This document shows, one piece after another, positions 29,369-41,838 of a DNA stretch of 64,000 nt. The position numbers were made by a program, and so were the translations under genes. Where the stretch lies: the NCBI GenBank assembly GCA_025024175.1, contig QCXZ01000064.1:54953325-55017324 (forward strand), in the 5' to 3' direction. This DNA is from Rhyzopertha dominica. Lineage: Eukaryota; Arthropoda; Insecta; Coleoptera; Bostrichidae. Under the pieces are notes generated by a model. It was not told the origin of the DNA. It was given only the letters and a program-made list of their open reading frames with translations, and did no database searches. Within the stretch, counting starts at the first letter, position 1. Every line of letters starts with the position of its first letter.

Positions 29369-30225
29369 TTTAATTTACCTTTTAGTAACTTGTAGCACTA
29401 CACACACAAAGCACGTTCGTATATATACTCGTATAGTCACCAAGCACGAGAGACGCAAACTAGCTAACTAACAGGTATACCGAAGCGGGCGCTTTATATA
29501 CAGTTTACAGCGTGGGAGAGCTAGGGGATAAAAGGCAGGTTTGAACCTGTCAGGTCAGGAACAATGGAGCAGGCAGGTAGTTTAACAAAGGTGCAGATGT
29601 TCTTTTGTTGTGGGTGATTTAATGAGGGTTCTCGATGGGTGGTCAAGGGCAGGTGTTGCAACGGGTCTCCCAAAAATTAAGGAACAAAAGGGTAGATGTT
29701 CTTTTGTTGTGGGTGATTTAATGAGGGTTCTCGATGGGTGGTCAAGGGCAGGTGTTGCAACGGGTCTCCCATAAANTAAGGAACAAAAGGGCAGATGTTC
29801 TTTTGTTGCAGCGGGTCCCCCATAAATTAGGGGGCAGATGCTCTTTTGTTGCAGCGGGTCTCCCATAAATTAGGGAACAAGGTTGCGGGAGATTTAATGT
29901 GGGTGGTCTGCCATGCATTAGGAAACAAAGGATCTTATCTTTCCTTGACAGGCGATTTAACGTAGGTACACTCACAAAGGAGCAGATGTTCTTTTGTTAC
30001 AAAGGGTAGGTGATTTAATGAGGGTGCATTAGGGAACAAAGGACCTTACCTTTCCTTGACAGGTGATTTATACCTATAAATTATGGGTTTTGTCGATGGG
30101 GTGGGGTTGTCCGATGTTATATATACAAACCAGCCTCGAAGCTTGGCACATATGAATTGTCGTTGTACGGCTATAGTAAGAAATGTGTAAGTACACATCG
30201 CTAATTATAATTAAATCGCTAATTA
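29369..30225. repeat. Spacer with subterminal minisatellite, right side
   Basis: From about 29580 to 30060 there are at least three direct copies with roughly 100-bp spacing. They are made of GATGTTCTTTTGTTG, GGTGATTTAATGAGGGTTC, GGGCAGGTGTTGCAACGGG and TCCCATAAATTAGGGAAC blocks, followed by shorter degenerate pieces. These are the reverse complement of the repeats at 13100-13450. ORFs across them are by-products of repetition. 29369-29560 is the upstream region of the 114-aa gene. Confidence 0.75.
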
Positions 30226-30882
30226 CCTCCATATCATTAGTCATAAATTAATCAAAACCGCGAATTATCACAATTAAAACCTCAATTATCATATTCAATA
30301 AATTAAAACCTCTCATTACACTTATGAAAACCGCAAATCGCCCTAATTAAATAGCCAAGTACTCTAATTAAACCGCTAATTACCCTAATTAAACAGCTAA
30401 TTAACTTAATTAACCGCTAATTACCCCTAATTAATATGCAAATATGCAAATTAGGGCTCAGAACGACCCTAATTAAGCTGATAATTCATCTAATCAAACT
30501 ATTAATTAACCTAATTAATTAATCATAATCACTAATTACCGTAATCAAACTATTAATTACCCTAATTAATTAATCAGAATCACTAATTACTCCAATCAAA
30601 ATGCTAATCACCCTAATCAAACTATTAATTACCCTAATCAAACCGTTAATTACCCTAATCAAACTGTTAATTACCCCAATCAAACTGCTAATTACCCTTA
30701 TCAAACTGCTAATTACCCTAATTAGTTCATCAAAATCGCTAATTACCCATTGTCTTAATTAATTACCCATTGTTTTAATTAATTACCCATTGTCTTAATT
30801 AATTAATTACCCATTGTTTTAATTACCCTAATTAATATGCAAATATGCAAATTAGGGCTCAGAACGGCGCTTTTCCCCTACT
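30226..30882 (-). repeat. Right terminal inverted repeat of Polinton
   Basis: 657 bp, near-identical to the reverse complement of 11327-11985. It includes the tandem AT-rich units and the internal second copy of the terminal motif (about 30425-30470). It ends CGGCGCTTTTCCCCTACT. Confidence 0.93.
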
Positions 30883-30888
30883 AACATG
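30883..30888. repeat. Right 6-bp target-site duplication AACATG
   Basis: Exact copy of 11321-11326. Confidence 0.95.
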
Positions 30889-32035
30889 CAAAACATTTTT
30901 GTATATTCAGCGGCAACCTATTGACCAGACACCAATTTTTAATATTTTCGAGATCGTTTTGAAAGTTGAATCATCGAGGGACTGAACAGAGGCAAACAGC
31001 TTTAAGTCGTCGGCATAGAGTAAACTATGACATTTAAGTCCTATCGAAATATCATTGACGTATTTGATGAAGTGCAAAGGCCCCAAAACGGAGCCCTGAG
31101 GGACACCTAAGGTGACATAGAAAACAGCAGACGTATCTGCGGTACCCGACCTACTGCCGCCGACCCACTAATTAGGACGAGAAAAACTGCAAAAGTGACG
31201 GAGATAATCCAGTTGTAGACAATTAATGCAAGAGTATATATAGTATGATCGAGACGGTCAAAAGCACTCGAAAAATTGCACTCACCTGCATCCCACAATC
31301 AAGACGCTCAGATATGAAATTTGAAATACACGCTAAATTTATAGCAGTCGATCTACCAGAAGTAAAACCATGTTGACAGCCTGACAGCAGTGGTAGTACG
31401 TGGTATTCCAAGTGCCTGTGCAACGCAATTTCGAAGGCCTTGGCAAAATTTGACATAATTGCTATTGGGCGATAGTTTTGTCTTATCCCCTTTTTTAAAA
31501 ACCGGACAAAGTCTTGTTACTTTCCGTGTGTTAAGTATTAGTGTTCAAGCACAAATTAAATAAGATGGATAAAGGTACGACAAATGCAGTCGCCCAATCA
31601 CGAACGATAAACGAAAGAATACCGCCTGGGCTTTTGGTAAACTTACACTTACTCTCGGGTAAGTAATGTCAAGCTCAAAACTTTGTGAAATGAGCATTAT
31701 GTGCAACATTATAACTTGTATTATTTGAAAGGTCAGCGGTTACAAACTTAGGTTGAAAATATGAGGCAAAGGAGCTAACAATTTACTCTGGAGATGATAG
31801 ATGTGACTCATTATAGAACAACTGATCATGCATTGAAGATGTGCTGCGAAAGTTACTCATATAGGACAGATTTTTTTAGGATCGGCCTATAGTTCTCGTG
31901 CGAAGAAGAAATATTTGTCTTTACCCGAACTCTTAAGGCCTATCAGACTGTTGATGTCTCTCAATTTGGTCCTCGAAGAAAAGAAAATGGTTGCGCTTAA
32001 ATGTACATCAGCCCCTAACGCAGTAATATAGGAAA
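30889..32035 (-). mobile_element. 5' part of the Jockey-like retrotransposon split by the Polinton
   Basis: The minus strand contains the core RT motifs in order: QHGFTSGRSTAINL near 31340-31370, SSAFDRLDH (motif A) near 31260, GVPQGSVLGPLHFIKYVND near 31060-31110, LLYADDLKLFASVQS (motif C, YADD) near 30990-31025, then IKNWCLVNRLPLNIQKC up to the Polinton. The reading resumes at 11320 on the other side. Frameshifts and stops occur, so the element was already dead or has decayed since. The 5' boundary, where the inverted-repeat unit at 32038 begins, is approximate. Confidence 0.8.
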
Positions 32036-32037
32036 AA

Positions 32038-32850
32038 AAACCGCTGCAAATTGAATCAATACTTCCACATCCAATTGTCAAAATGACATTTACGTTTTTA
32101 TTTCTTATGCTATACGATTATTAATCAGATTTTGAGCATTTTTTCTCTCTACCCATTTTTTCTAAGACAAAGTCCTCGTGATATTAGCAAAAATATATAA
32201 ATTTTAAAATCGTTTTTTTCTAAATAACTCGAATTTTATTAACTTAACAAAAAAATTATAAGAGTGCTTTCTGATCAGAAATTTGATTTTCTATGTAATA
32301 CCAAAATTTTAAAAAAATCGTACGAGCAGGGACCAAAATAGGTTTTTTGTGAGAAATTTTATTTCCTATTTGATGGCGTTTTCATTTTTTGAATATACTA
32401 AGTATATTCGGAGATATTTAGGAAAAACCGTTTTCTTTAAGTGACGCTTTTTTGCTAACATCTTCTAAACAGTTTACTGCACCGAAAATTTATAAGAACT
32501 AATAATACTCGCAGTTATACTACTAATCATATACTAAAACTAAAAAAATATAATAAAATAAAAATTTGCAAAAAGGGTAGTTACCCCCCCAGTTTTGCCC
32601 CCTTCCCGATACCGTACTTACCCCACAAACAATAGGTCGCTTTGGGTAGTTGAGATTTATACGTTTGCCAAATTTTAAGTTCATATATTAAGTCTTTCGA
32701 AAGTTACCGCGTATACAAACAAAACCACAGACACACAGACAAGAAATGTTTTTGCTCAAATTTTGTTTTTTTACGTTTTCGACAGTTTTAAAGCGAATGA
32801 GCAAATGCAAATTTTTGAAAATTTTTTTTCGTGATACAATACTTCTTTGA
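32038..32850 (+). repeat. 0.8-kb repeat, copy A (inverted partner at 55822-56625)
   Basis: Reverse complement of 55822-56625 over its whole length with moderate divergence. Shared blocks include CGCTGCAAATTGAATC, GTCAAAATGACATTTACG, AATAGGTCGCTTTGGGTAG and CACAGACAAGAAATG. There is no ORF with recognisable coding content. The sharp shared ends suggest a non-autonomous transposon, though I could not define clean TIRs or a target duplication. Confidence 0.75.
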
Positions 32851-35800
32851 ACAATAGGTCGTGGCAGAAAACCGAACAGTACATGCAGTAATATATGCGT
32901 ATGTCTTTGTATCCACTTATAAATTCGTGAGGCCGTAGGTTAAATACAGGGTGAATATTCACGAAATACACGCAAATCCACTGGAAATAGACCGCGCCGA
33001 GCAACAAAACATATATTTAAATCCGAGCTAACAAAAGGACTACTTACTGCAGAATGTACGTCTTGAAATGCAAATGCGATTACTATGATTATGTGAATTT
33101 GAAAACGACTTTCTTTCTTATTTTGAAATGAAGACCTCAAGTCGTTCGCCCCGACTGCAACAAGTCGGTGTTCTCAAGACGGGAGGGCAAACAGACGACA
33201 AGATAAGGTTGAAACAAGCATTAAGACACCGTGGGATTTTGGTACAGGTGCTGCGTTCGTTAAGCCCTCTCATTCTCTCTCTGGAGCGTACACCACATAA
33301 TCCAGAGCGGATGCTTCATTATACAACATTTAATGGCCCCACTTCGGATACCTAAGTCGAATTTTAAACAATCTGCGGGGTGAATGGAACGACGTGCAAC
33401 GAATTTATATCTCCGCCTTTCTGATTGCAGCTTGCGAGAGCCACTTGCGAAAAGGCTGCAGGTATTATGTTTTATACAAGGTCATGGGGGAAATTCTTCT
33501 GCAGAGTGATCCAAGTGAAATTGGATTTCCAGTATGAAAAAAATTGTTGGCCTCCGTAGCTTCGAAAAAGCTCATGAAATAAATACATTCGTGATATCAA
33601 TAACGACATGTATTGTTTCCCGGAAACGATATTCCTACATATCCATGGCATATAATTTTGCAAAATGACGTCGTCAACGACTAGAATTTGTCTTAAGTCC
33701 CGACACAACAAAGCTAACAATATTTACATGCCTTATAATTGACTTGGGATCCATGCGAATAGCATTGAAATTATTATTTAATTTAAAGAAAAGATCGGTT
33801 CAGAAAAAAAACAAATTCATTAACAGTACTACTAAAGTTGTCTATCGCAAACAATTTCTCAGATTTCGGGTGTAATTGTTAACATCTTTTCAGTTTCATT
33901 TCTCTTATTTTCTTATCACCATTTTGACTTAAAGTACGATGTTACTTATTAGGTATTTCATATCTGTAGATTTATGGGCTTTTGTGGCCTTTCTTCGATA
34001 TTATTACCGTGATCGTCCAATCAACATCACATTTTTGAATAATTGTATTTGTTGAAGTTACGAGTTTATGGTTAATTTCCAAAATTACACCTTCTTTGCA
34101 ACTCTGGTTTATGGCTTTAAAATCTCATTCATTTTCCAGGGATGATATAATAGTGAACATTGAATGCATATATTTTTGTAATTTATTTATTGATCCGGTA
34201 CCATCGCTTGTCATATTTACAGTATTTTGACAATAACCTTTCATGACATTTTAAGACACCACTTGTCTTTAACTGGATACCAATTCAGTCCAGATTTCCA
34301 GAAACCAAGTGAAACTATCTTTATCTTCTCTCATCAATAGATAAAAAAATATTTCAGTCTGCAGTTATCATCTGTTACAATTAGAAACACGGGTATGCTG
34401 ATATTTAGTAATTTTTATGTAATTTTTTTGGCAAACATCTATCTGAAATCTCTTATTGGAGCTGGTTTATCGTTTTATTTTCTTACGTAGTAACATCATC
34501 GCATCCTATAAAACAAAGAATATCGAGAAACCTAGTTTTTGGTATAACAGCTTACAAAGTGTTTTACTTTTACCAGACCACAAATCACGAAGACTCTCAC
34601 GAGATTCGCGGAAGTATTCAATGAGTGTTATTAAATCAATGAATGAATTTCGATTGCGTTTATTGATTTTAAAACTTTTAAAATAAGTTCGTCGAAATTT
34701 TAATACGTTTACCTTATTTTGTTAGACCTTTTGCTGTTTTTTTTTTCAACAGTAAATTTTCAGCGATCGATTGATGATACTGAACTAAATGCGTTGGTGT
34801 AGACTCTTACTGTTCCTTCTAACTCCATTTCATCTAAAATGTTATAGCACTAATTGGGTTAGCATTTGTAGCTTTTTCACTACACTTTTTTTGCTTGTAT
34901 TTTTGATACACCTACAGTGGACGGCAGTTCTTCGTGGACAGGCCTGGGCATGAATTCGTCTATTGCAATCCTATTTAAGGGCCCCACTTGACTAAAATAA
35001 TTATAAAAAGACACAGGTTTAAAAAAAGAAAGGCAATGAATCTAAACTATTTTACTGTTTAAAATTTCGGATAGGCAGAGGTGAAAGTTAATATTGGTGT
35101 CAAATATACATCTACATGTAAGACAAATTTTAAATTTCGTTAACAACGTTTATAAAAAACAATTAATGCGTCCGCATTAGTTTTCTGCAACTTATGGGTA
35201 GAAATAAGGAAAGTACTAGCCTTATCTGCTCCACACGGTGTAGATCCTTTTGCTACCAGCACAGAATGTTGTTTGTTCTTGAAGCCCTCGAAATCGGTAC
35301 TCGTAACGCGATATTCCTAGCTTTGGATGACTCCCTTGCTTTCACAATAAGAGTGGTTTTTCGAGGAAAGAAACATGCCCCAAACTTATATCTGACAATA
35401 TACTAGTTTTCTGTATCATACAGATAACTGTTAAGAAAAACCTGGAAGAATTACGTCTCAATAACCAGACGAGAAAAAATAGCGAACCATATAACTAGCC
35501 CCAAATGTGAGAAAGGGTTTTCCTTTTTAGGTAAAAATAAATCTTTTGCATGGAATATACAAACAAATCGAAAATTAAAGATAAGGTGATGTCGCTCGGC
35601 TTTCCAAACACTTCCGTCAACGCGATATTTTGCATTCAGTATAAAAAGAAAACCCGCGAAAAACGTCCATTCGATTTGTAGCAGCTATTTGATAGCTACA
35701 AAATATGGGGTAGAGAAAGCAGTTAACTTAGAACTAAAATGAATGTGACACAGATTAACCAAAGGACCAATGGGCAATTGGCAATGTAAGTCTCTGTACA

Positions 35801-36114
35801 TACCTACCGATCATACCAACCTGTGTCATACATATTTTGTAAAAAAAAAAAAATAGGCTCAGAAGCTCATTCGGCAATCGGCATTGTAAGTCTCTATACG
35901 TAAGACTTGTCCACGCCAAAAATATAATAGCATTAAGGTTAATTGTTAGCTTAACACCAGTGCAAGTCATAACTATATGCTGCACTGCAATCCCAAGAGT
36001 CAAAACCCTTTTAAAACCAAGTGCGGATACTTAAAATCATCGTCGAAGTTAACGAACCGAAGAATTTGACACATCCTTGAAACAATCAAACCTGACCATC
36101 AATCTTCTCCCCAG
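32851..36114. other. Remainder of 35-kb intron
   Basis: AT-rich; no gene recognised. A short CpG-rich piece lies at 33130-33360. The sequence ends in CTTCTCCCCAG, the acceptor of the next exon. Confidence 0.4.
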
Positions 36115-36348
36115 ATCTGAACTACTGCGGCACCCACGAGCCCTGCCAAAACGGGGGCACCTGCGAGAACACCAAACCTGACACGTACCTGTGTACCTGC
36201 CCCGAGGGTTTCTCCGGCAACAACTGCGAGGTGGTGGACAACCCGTGCGCCCCCGCTCCTTGTCTGCACGGAGGCACTTGCCTCGAGGCGGGTGGCTCCT
36301 TCAGCTGCGAGTGTGCCCCAGGATGGACGGGACCCACTTGTAACATCG
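36115..36348 (+). CDS. Ser: Serrate/Jagged exon with EGF repeats 2 and 3
   Basis: 78 codons in phase 1-1. Joined to G725 of the previous exon it reads [17 protein letters not shown], the diagnostic Jagged/Serrate EGF2 opening, then CTCPEGFSGNNCE, DNPCAPAPCLHGGTC and CAPGWTGPTCN. Both six-cysteine EGF modules are complete. Acceptor CCCCAG and donor GTGAGT are present. The exon is noticeably GC-rich (over 60%) in an AT-rich surrounding. Confidence 0.95.
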
Positions 36349-36849
36349 GTGAGTAAAAGCTTAAATATGCGCGATGAATAAGGAAGCGATGGACTTTGGG
36401 CGCCAACTTTTTTTGGAGTTTGTGACTAGGGTGACGGTTTTAACTCATTTAGAATGTCAGATTTATTTTGTTTGAAGCTATTGCATTCCTATTTTTGGTG
36501 ATAACCATATATGTTGTATTGTCAATACTTTAGATTTCAAAATTTCTTACGAGTACAACCTTTGTAATACATAGGCTATGTTAGTGTGTTATTAGTTGAG
36601 CTAGCGAAATGACAATAATCCGTTGAAAATACTGACACAATACAAAATAATGCTGTATTTATACTAATCATAACTAACTTGTTGACAGTCAATATATATA
36701 AATACTAATCTCGCTTATGTGGGCAAAAACAAAACAATTTTGCCGTTATTAAAACGTATATCCTCCAGTTCTTTATGCAAGGGCTTGTTTTATTTTTAAC
36801 CTCCGATGGGTTATAAAAATAAGATCCATTCACATAAAAAATATATTTT
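36349..36849. other. Intron, nothing recognised
   Basis: AT-rich start of a 14-kb intron. Confidence 0.4.
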
Positions 36850-37330
36850 ATTATAAAAGTTGAGTATAGTCTTTTTACTCATTTTTCTACAAAATCGTCG
36901 AAACAGTATTTGCCATATCGTGACACTGGCTCTTAGAGGGCTTCTTCAAGAAACTGTGTCGCCAACTCAGACATATATGTACACTTGACAGCCTACTGCA
37001 ATTTTTCTTTGGTGACTTAGATTGTCTGCCCAAAAATGTCTTTAATTCTCGAAAAATACAAAAGTCCTGATTATACCATAGATTGACGAAAGCTTCACAC
37101 TTCANTTGTTTAAAAAGGTCGTCACGTTGGCACCGTGCGAAAGTTGTCATGGATCAAAACAACGCGGTTTAGATCTCTCGTTGCAAGCAACGTANTGTTT
37201 CACAATATACCTCCTTTGTTATGTTTGTCCTTTGCCACCAACAAAAATTTCCAGAAAACGTAGTTGACCGAATTTGTGACACCATTCCTTAAAGAGGGCA
37301 TCTAAAAGCCTGTGCCACCATAGTGATTTT
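36850..37330 (-). pseudogene. Possible mariner transposase C-terminal remnant
   Basis: Minus-strand fragments NQDFCIFRELKTFLGRQ and a terminal CFDDFVEK resemble the FxxLKxFL and GDYVEK ends of mariner transposases, but frames are broken and two bases are ambiguous. Low certainty. Confidence 0.3.
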
Positions 37331-39290
37331 GTAGTGAGATGAGTATATTTATATATTTTTTATTTATTCTTATTTTTATAACCCATCGGATAAAATCAGT
37401 GTATGTTTCTTTGAATCACGATAAAGGTTTTTCCAATTACCAATTGCCTCTAAATTTTTAATCTTGGTATATAGGGAGTGTTAGTGATAGTTAAAAGCAC
37501 ACAAGCGTCGTTCACGCAGTATGTATTAGACGCTGTCGTATCACAGCACATTATTTGTGTCTTATCATTGAGGTTTCAATCATAAAGCGTGTTTGAGAAT
37601 ACCGGAAAAAATTTCCAGTTTTGGTGCTGCAAGAAATTGCTCGTGTCCAAGTGAAATAAGGACCGCCAAACGTTCTTTTTTAGATGAAACTTTCTGTTTT
37701 GAAAACTGGATGTTATGGATCCCGCTCTATCCTTTCACATTTGTGTTCGAATGTGTTGAATTTAAGATTTTTTTGATGTGTACTCGTTGCAATTAAGCTC
37801 TAATAATGCTTTTACTCAACCTGAAGTGTATAGACAGGATCCCGTATGCTTAATTTACGTATATCTAAAGAGACAGTTAACTTAGACGTGATAATATCTT
37901 TCCTTCCTCTTTTTGTAATAGTGCAGAACTTACAAATTCAGATTGGTTAGCAAAGGTTGCTCCAGATATTTTCAGAGCTTGTAGATTGGTCGTGTAGTTG
38001 TTGTGGTGGTGCAAAACCCTGTAAAGTAAAAGATGTCAATAAACTGTCTGGACAAATTTACCTGAGACTGTTTTTTCTCTTCTTCTTGTTTACTGTGCAT
38101 TGCCCTTTCTTTCTTCTTAGCGACTTTTTTTTCTACTCCCTCCAAGCAACTCGGACTCCTTGGATCTTTGTTTTTGTAAGAAAACTTTATCATCTTTTGT
38201 TCTGGTTTTTGTGAAACATCAGCGTATGCAAAACCCCCCTTGTGGAGTGCATAAACATCCTATGTTTTTTTTTGCATATCTCGGCAGACTTGATAAGCAT
38301 TTTTACACAGTTAGAAGCTTTGGTAGATATTATAGTCTTTTCCCAAAATGTAATACACTCTCGAATGACAAGACTTGCGCTTTGGCTAACAGTCACTTCA
38401 ACTTCACGAATGTCAAATAGTAGAACTGCGAGATCTTGACGGTAGGAAGGTAATTTTGCACCTGTTGACTCACCTTACCAATCAAGAATATATTTTTTAG
38501 TGGTTGTCAGTTCCACTGACATTTTCTGTATATAAAACATTGCGCGAGTAATTGACAAGTAGAGCGAGCACGCTGACTAGCTGCGGCACAACTTATATGA
38601 ATATAAAGGAAGAGCTAGGTGTGGTTTTTATTCTAATTAAACTATAATGGAAAATCCTAATTACAATGATTTAAAAAAGTCTAGATACAGTAAGAAACAT
38701 ATGTTTCAGCAGTTAAGTCGCTATCTCCGGTAGAATAAGTAACTATTCGAAATGTCTACCTGGATTGAGGAAAATATCCTTCAATTTAATATAGCTAGAC
38801 ATTTCAAGAAATCGCTAACCCTACTGGAGATGCCGAAGACCTATTTAGGCTTTTTAAATCATTGTGATTAAGGTTTCCCATTATAGTTTACCTGTTCTGT
38901 ATGAACATGTTTTAACGCAAGTCGGTGCGATTTACAGTGCTCTATACAACGTGAATTTGAAAGTGATGCCGCAAAAAACAGTTTTGTTTTAAAAGACTGG
39001 TAAATAGTCAGACACCTCGATGTTTCTCAATAGTCCATAGACGTACGTACATTTTCGTGTACAAATTCAGTCTCTTTTAACTTACAAACCATCGTGAAAA
39101 TAAAAAACAGAAATCTGTCATTTTTCTTTAAATACTATGGGTTTAATAAGAGACATCACTTTCGCAACTCAAAAGTTTCAAAACTTTGAAAGATAAGAGG
39201 CACCCTGATAACAACTTACTATTTAAAATTCTTGTTCTTTTGTATTTTTTAACCACTACTCACCTAAAGTGCTTAAATTGGCCATTTTCT
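37331..39290. other. Intron, nothing recognised
   Basis: AT-rich; short ORFs without similarity. No gene supported. Confidence 0.35.
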
Positions 39291-40465
39291 TTCATCATCC
39301 CAGTGATCCCGCTTGAAATTCTTGAAATGATGTCCCTGCGAACGAATGTCGTTTGAAATTCTTCGGTATGTATGAAGTTTGTGCAGCAGTGCCATGTGTA
39401 AACAATCTCCTAAAACAACGAAACGCGCCGGGCATGCGACCCGAGTGGCTATTGTTTGATTTATGCTTTTTAGTCGGTGGTGGCACGCCGGAGAATTTTC
39501 AAACTAGTTTTAAATCGGTGTTTGTGTTTGCACTAGGTGAACACATATTTTCTTAGCAAGGTAATTTGGAGGCCCACCTGAGGCAACTTCTGTGTTTTGC
39601 TTTCTAAGAGCTCTTCAACCTACGAGGAATCTCGACCCTAGAATTAGGTGTATTGAAATATTGTGCTTTTACAACTCGAGCTCTTAGTTAAGAAAGAAGC
39701 CCATCCGTGTTAGATCGCACGATGTTGGTGGGTAATGTTGATCGCCAAATCGAGAATTGCACGGCGTGGTAACTTGCTCTGCAGTAACACCATTGTTTCA
39801 CGTAACGTTTTGTTGAAAAAAAAAACGCCCTCCACATCAATTACATCCAATTCGGGCCACAAAAACTTCGTTAACAGTTGGTGATACCGTACACCATTAA
39901 CACAGTTAGCGCATTTCCAGCAGCATTTTCAAAGAAGTACGGTCCAATCACTCCGCCAGCTCAAAATGCACACCAAACAGTTACTCGCGGTGGATACATT
40001 AATTGTTTGAGTATCACACGAGTATTTTCAGTACCTCAAATCTCACAGTTTTGCTTATTTACTTATCCGTGGAGTTGAAAATGTGCCTCATCTAAAAAAA
40101 ACCCGGCGTTGCGAATGGCTTGATTTCTTGCACCAATTGAATCTTGTACGCGAGCAAATGCAAATCATTACCAAAATTCGTCGCATAGTGCTTCTGGAAA
40201 TGTTTATTTCTTGACCACGATGCCGAATGGAAATTCTACAGATTCTCTTACTGTGGCTATATTTTTGAGTGACTGACAAAGACGACGATGATGGATCTTC
40301 GGATCCATAAGCGTAAATTTGGTCTCAGATTCTGTAATTAAACGCCTCATCGTCGATTCATTTGGCACATTATTGCGACTGAAAACTTGACGTACTTGCC
40401 GAACTGTTTTTGCGAAACTTTCACCATTTCTGTAATGTGTTTTTACACAATTTAAGAACAACTAT
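39291..40465 (-). pseudogene. Decayed mariner-like transposase (part 1, interrupted by Penelope)
   Basis: Minus strand. The N-terminal HTH/paired-like region is CVKTHYRNGESFAKTVRQ, NNVPNESTMRRLI and KIHHRRLCQSLKNIATVRES at 40461-40250. A second HTH, SIRHRGQEINISRSTMRRIL, is at about 40200. The catalytic part is decayed, with VNKQNCEI, FLWPELDVIDVEGVFF and SCDLT fragments near 39700-40100, and a C-terminal QGHHF lies near 39310. The sequence continues past the Penelope-like insertion, with the start codon region and right TIR at 41700-41838. Many frameshifts and stops are present. Confidence 0.7.
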
Positions 40466-41695
40466 TATAGATGGGGTAGCAATGGGATCACCCATCTCAA
40501 GCAATATAGCACAAATAATAATGGAAGATTTAGAAATAACATAACAAACAAAATAAATTATATAAAATTTTATACAAGATATGTAGATTATCTATTCTTA
40601 ATAATACCAAAAGACAAAGTAAACGAAATTTTAAATTTATTTAATAGTTATCATCCAAAATTACAATTTACCATAGAGACAGGGAAGAAAAACACAATTA
40701 ACTATCTAGACCTTACATTAATTAAAAAGATAACAAAATGGTATTCAAAACCAACTGCATCAGGAAGACTACTGAATTACTATTCTAACCACCCCTACAG
40801 ACAAAAAAAGCTATCCTAAACAACACTATACAACGAATAATAAAATTAACTAGTCCAGAACTTAGAATTGAAACTACATGCCACTGCTAAAATACTAAAA
40901 AATACCAACTATCCCACTAAGTTAATAAGTAACTCAATAAAACAACAAACAGAAAAACTATACAATAGTATTCAATGCGAAAAACAAGAAAAAAACCACA
41001 AACATAATGTACTTAACCTTACCATATATAACACCGCATGCTCAAAAAATAAAAAACCTACCCAAACCACATAACTTCCACATTACCTATAAACCAATTA
41101 ACACAATTACACAATTCTACACACTGTTAAAAACAAAAACACCAAAAGAAACAAGAACACACACAATATACAGTATAGAATGTAAAGAATGTATCAAACA
41201 ATATATAGGAAAGACAGGACAATACTTAAAAAACACACTACAACAGCATAAAAATAGTAACAACTACACAGCTTTAAAAAAAACATCAAGAACAAACTGA
41301 CCACACTTTTGACTTTGAAAATACCAAAATTGTTACTACGGAACAACATAAACGTAAAAGACAATTTTTAGAAATGATACGTATTCAAAAAACCTAAACA
41401 CATGTGTAAACGACAGGACTGACATACAAGGACTAAGTAATACCTACTATACCGTCATTTAGACACACCCTCTCACCGTCACATTTACCATCCACAATAA
41501 TAGCAAAGGAACAAACTTGAAGGTACATTTTATATTAATATCAAAATTGTAAATGTCATATTAATTTTCATAATAATTTGTCAATCTGCAAAATAAAAAT
41601 ATTCGACAAAGACCTAAATTATAGGTCGAAACGTTATATTATTAGAAAAAAGTGAGCCAGAACCTACAAATAAATACAATAAGAAAAATAATAAT
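40466..41695 (+). mobile_element. Penelope-like element, 5'-truncated and decayed
   Basis: RT motif DGVAMGSPISSNIAQIIME near 40470-40540 and RYVDDLFLI (YxDD box) near 40577-40605 are followed by a GIY-YIG endonuclease: HTIYSIECKECIKQYIGKTG at about 41160-41220 (the first motif reads T-IYSIEC, the second QYIGKTG). That RT plus GIY-YIG order defines Penelope-like elements. The reading frame changes several times. It interrupts the mariner-like gene at its N-terminus; GAACAAC-type sequence is found on both sides, suggesting a short target duplication. Confidence 0.75.
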
Positions 41696-41838
41696 TAAAT
41701 GTTGTTCATTTGAATGCTTACCAATATTCCTAAATCGCGTAGTCTGTACTTGGCAACTGTCAAAATTAATCACCCTACAACTCGTGATAACAAAATAACT
41801 GCAAATTTAAATCAGGCGCTCTTGTTTGGGACACCCTA
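41696..41838 (-). mobile_element. Right end of mariner-like element (5' leader and TIR)
   Basis: Minus-strand reading gives TATAGGGTGTCCCAAACAAG, a mariner/Tc1-type terminal sequence, followed about 110 nt later by the CATTCAAATGAACAAC start region that fits the transposase N-terminus at 40461. The two are separated only by the Penelope-like insertion. Confidence 0.6.

Larger units (their letters stand above)
11327..30882. mobile_element. Complete Polinton/Maverick (adintovirus-like) element
   Basis: The element begins AGTAGGGGAAAAGCGCC and ends with its reverse complement, AG...CT ends as in other Polintons. It has inverted repeats of about 658 bp and an exact 6-bp target duplication. It encodes the hallmark Polinton set: integrase with chromodomain, protein-primed DNA polymerase B, packaging ATPase, adenain-type protease, double-jelly-roll major capsid protein, single-jelly-roll penton protein and PLA2 virion protein, plus a RING protein and several conserved small proteins. 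Assembled length is 19,556 bp, but 3.1 kb is present twice on either side of a 100-N gap. Without that the length would be about 16.35 kb, normal for the family. The gene content would allow virion formation as well as self-synthesising transposition. Many single-base indels are present; whether they are decay or sequence error is unresolved. Confidence 0.97.

Noticed and set aside
29582..29975. Coding ORFs of 77-94 aa
   Set aside because: They are translations of the 100-bp minisatellite; the repeated peptides come from DNA repetition.
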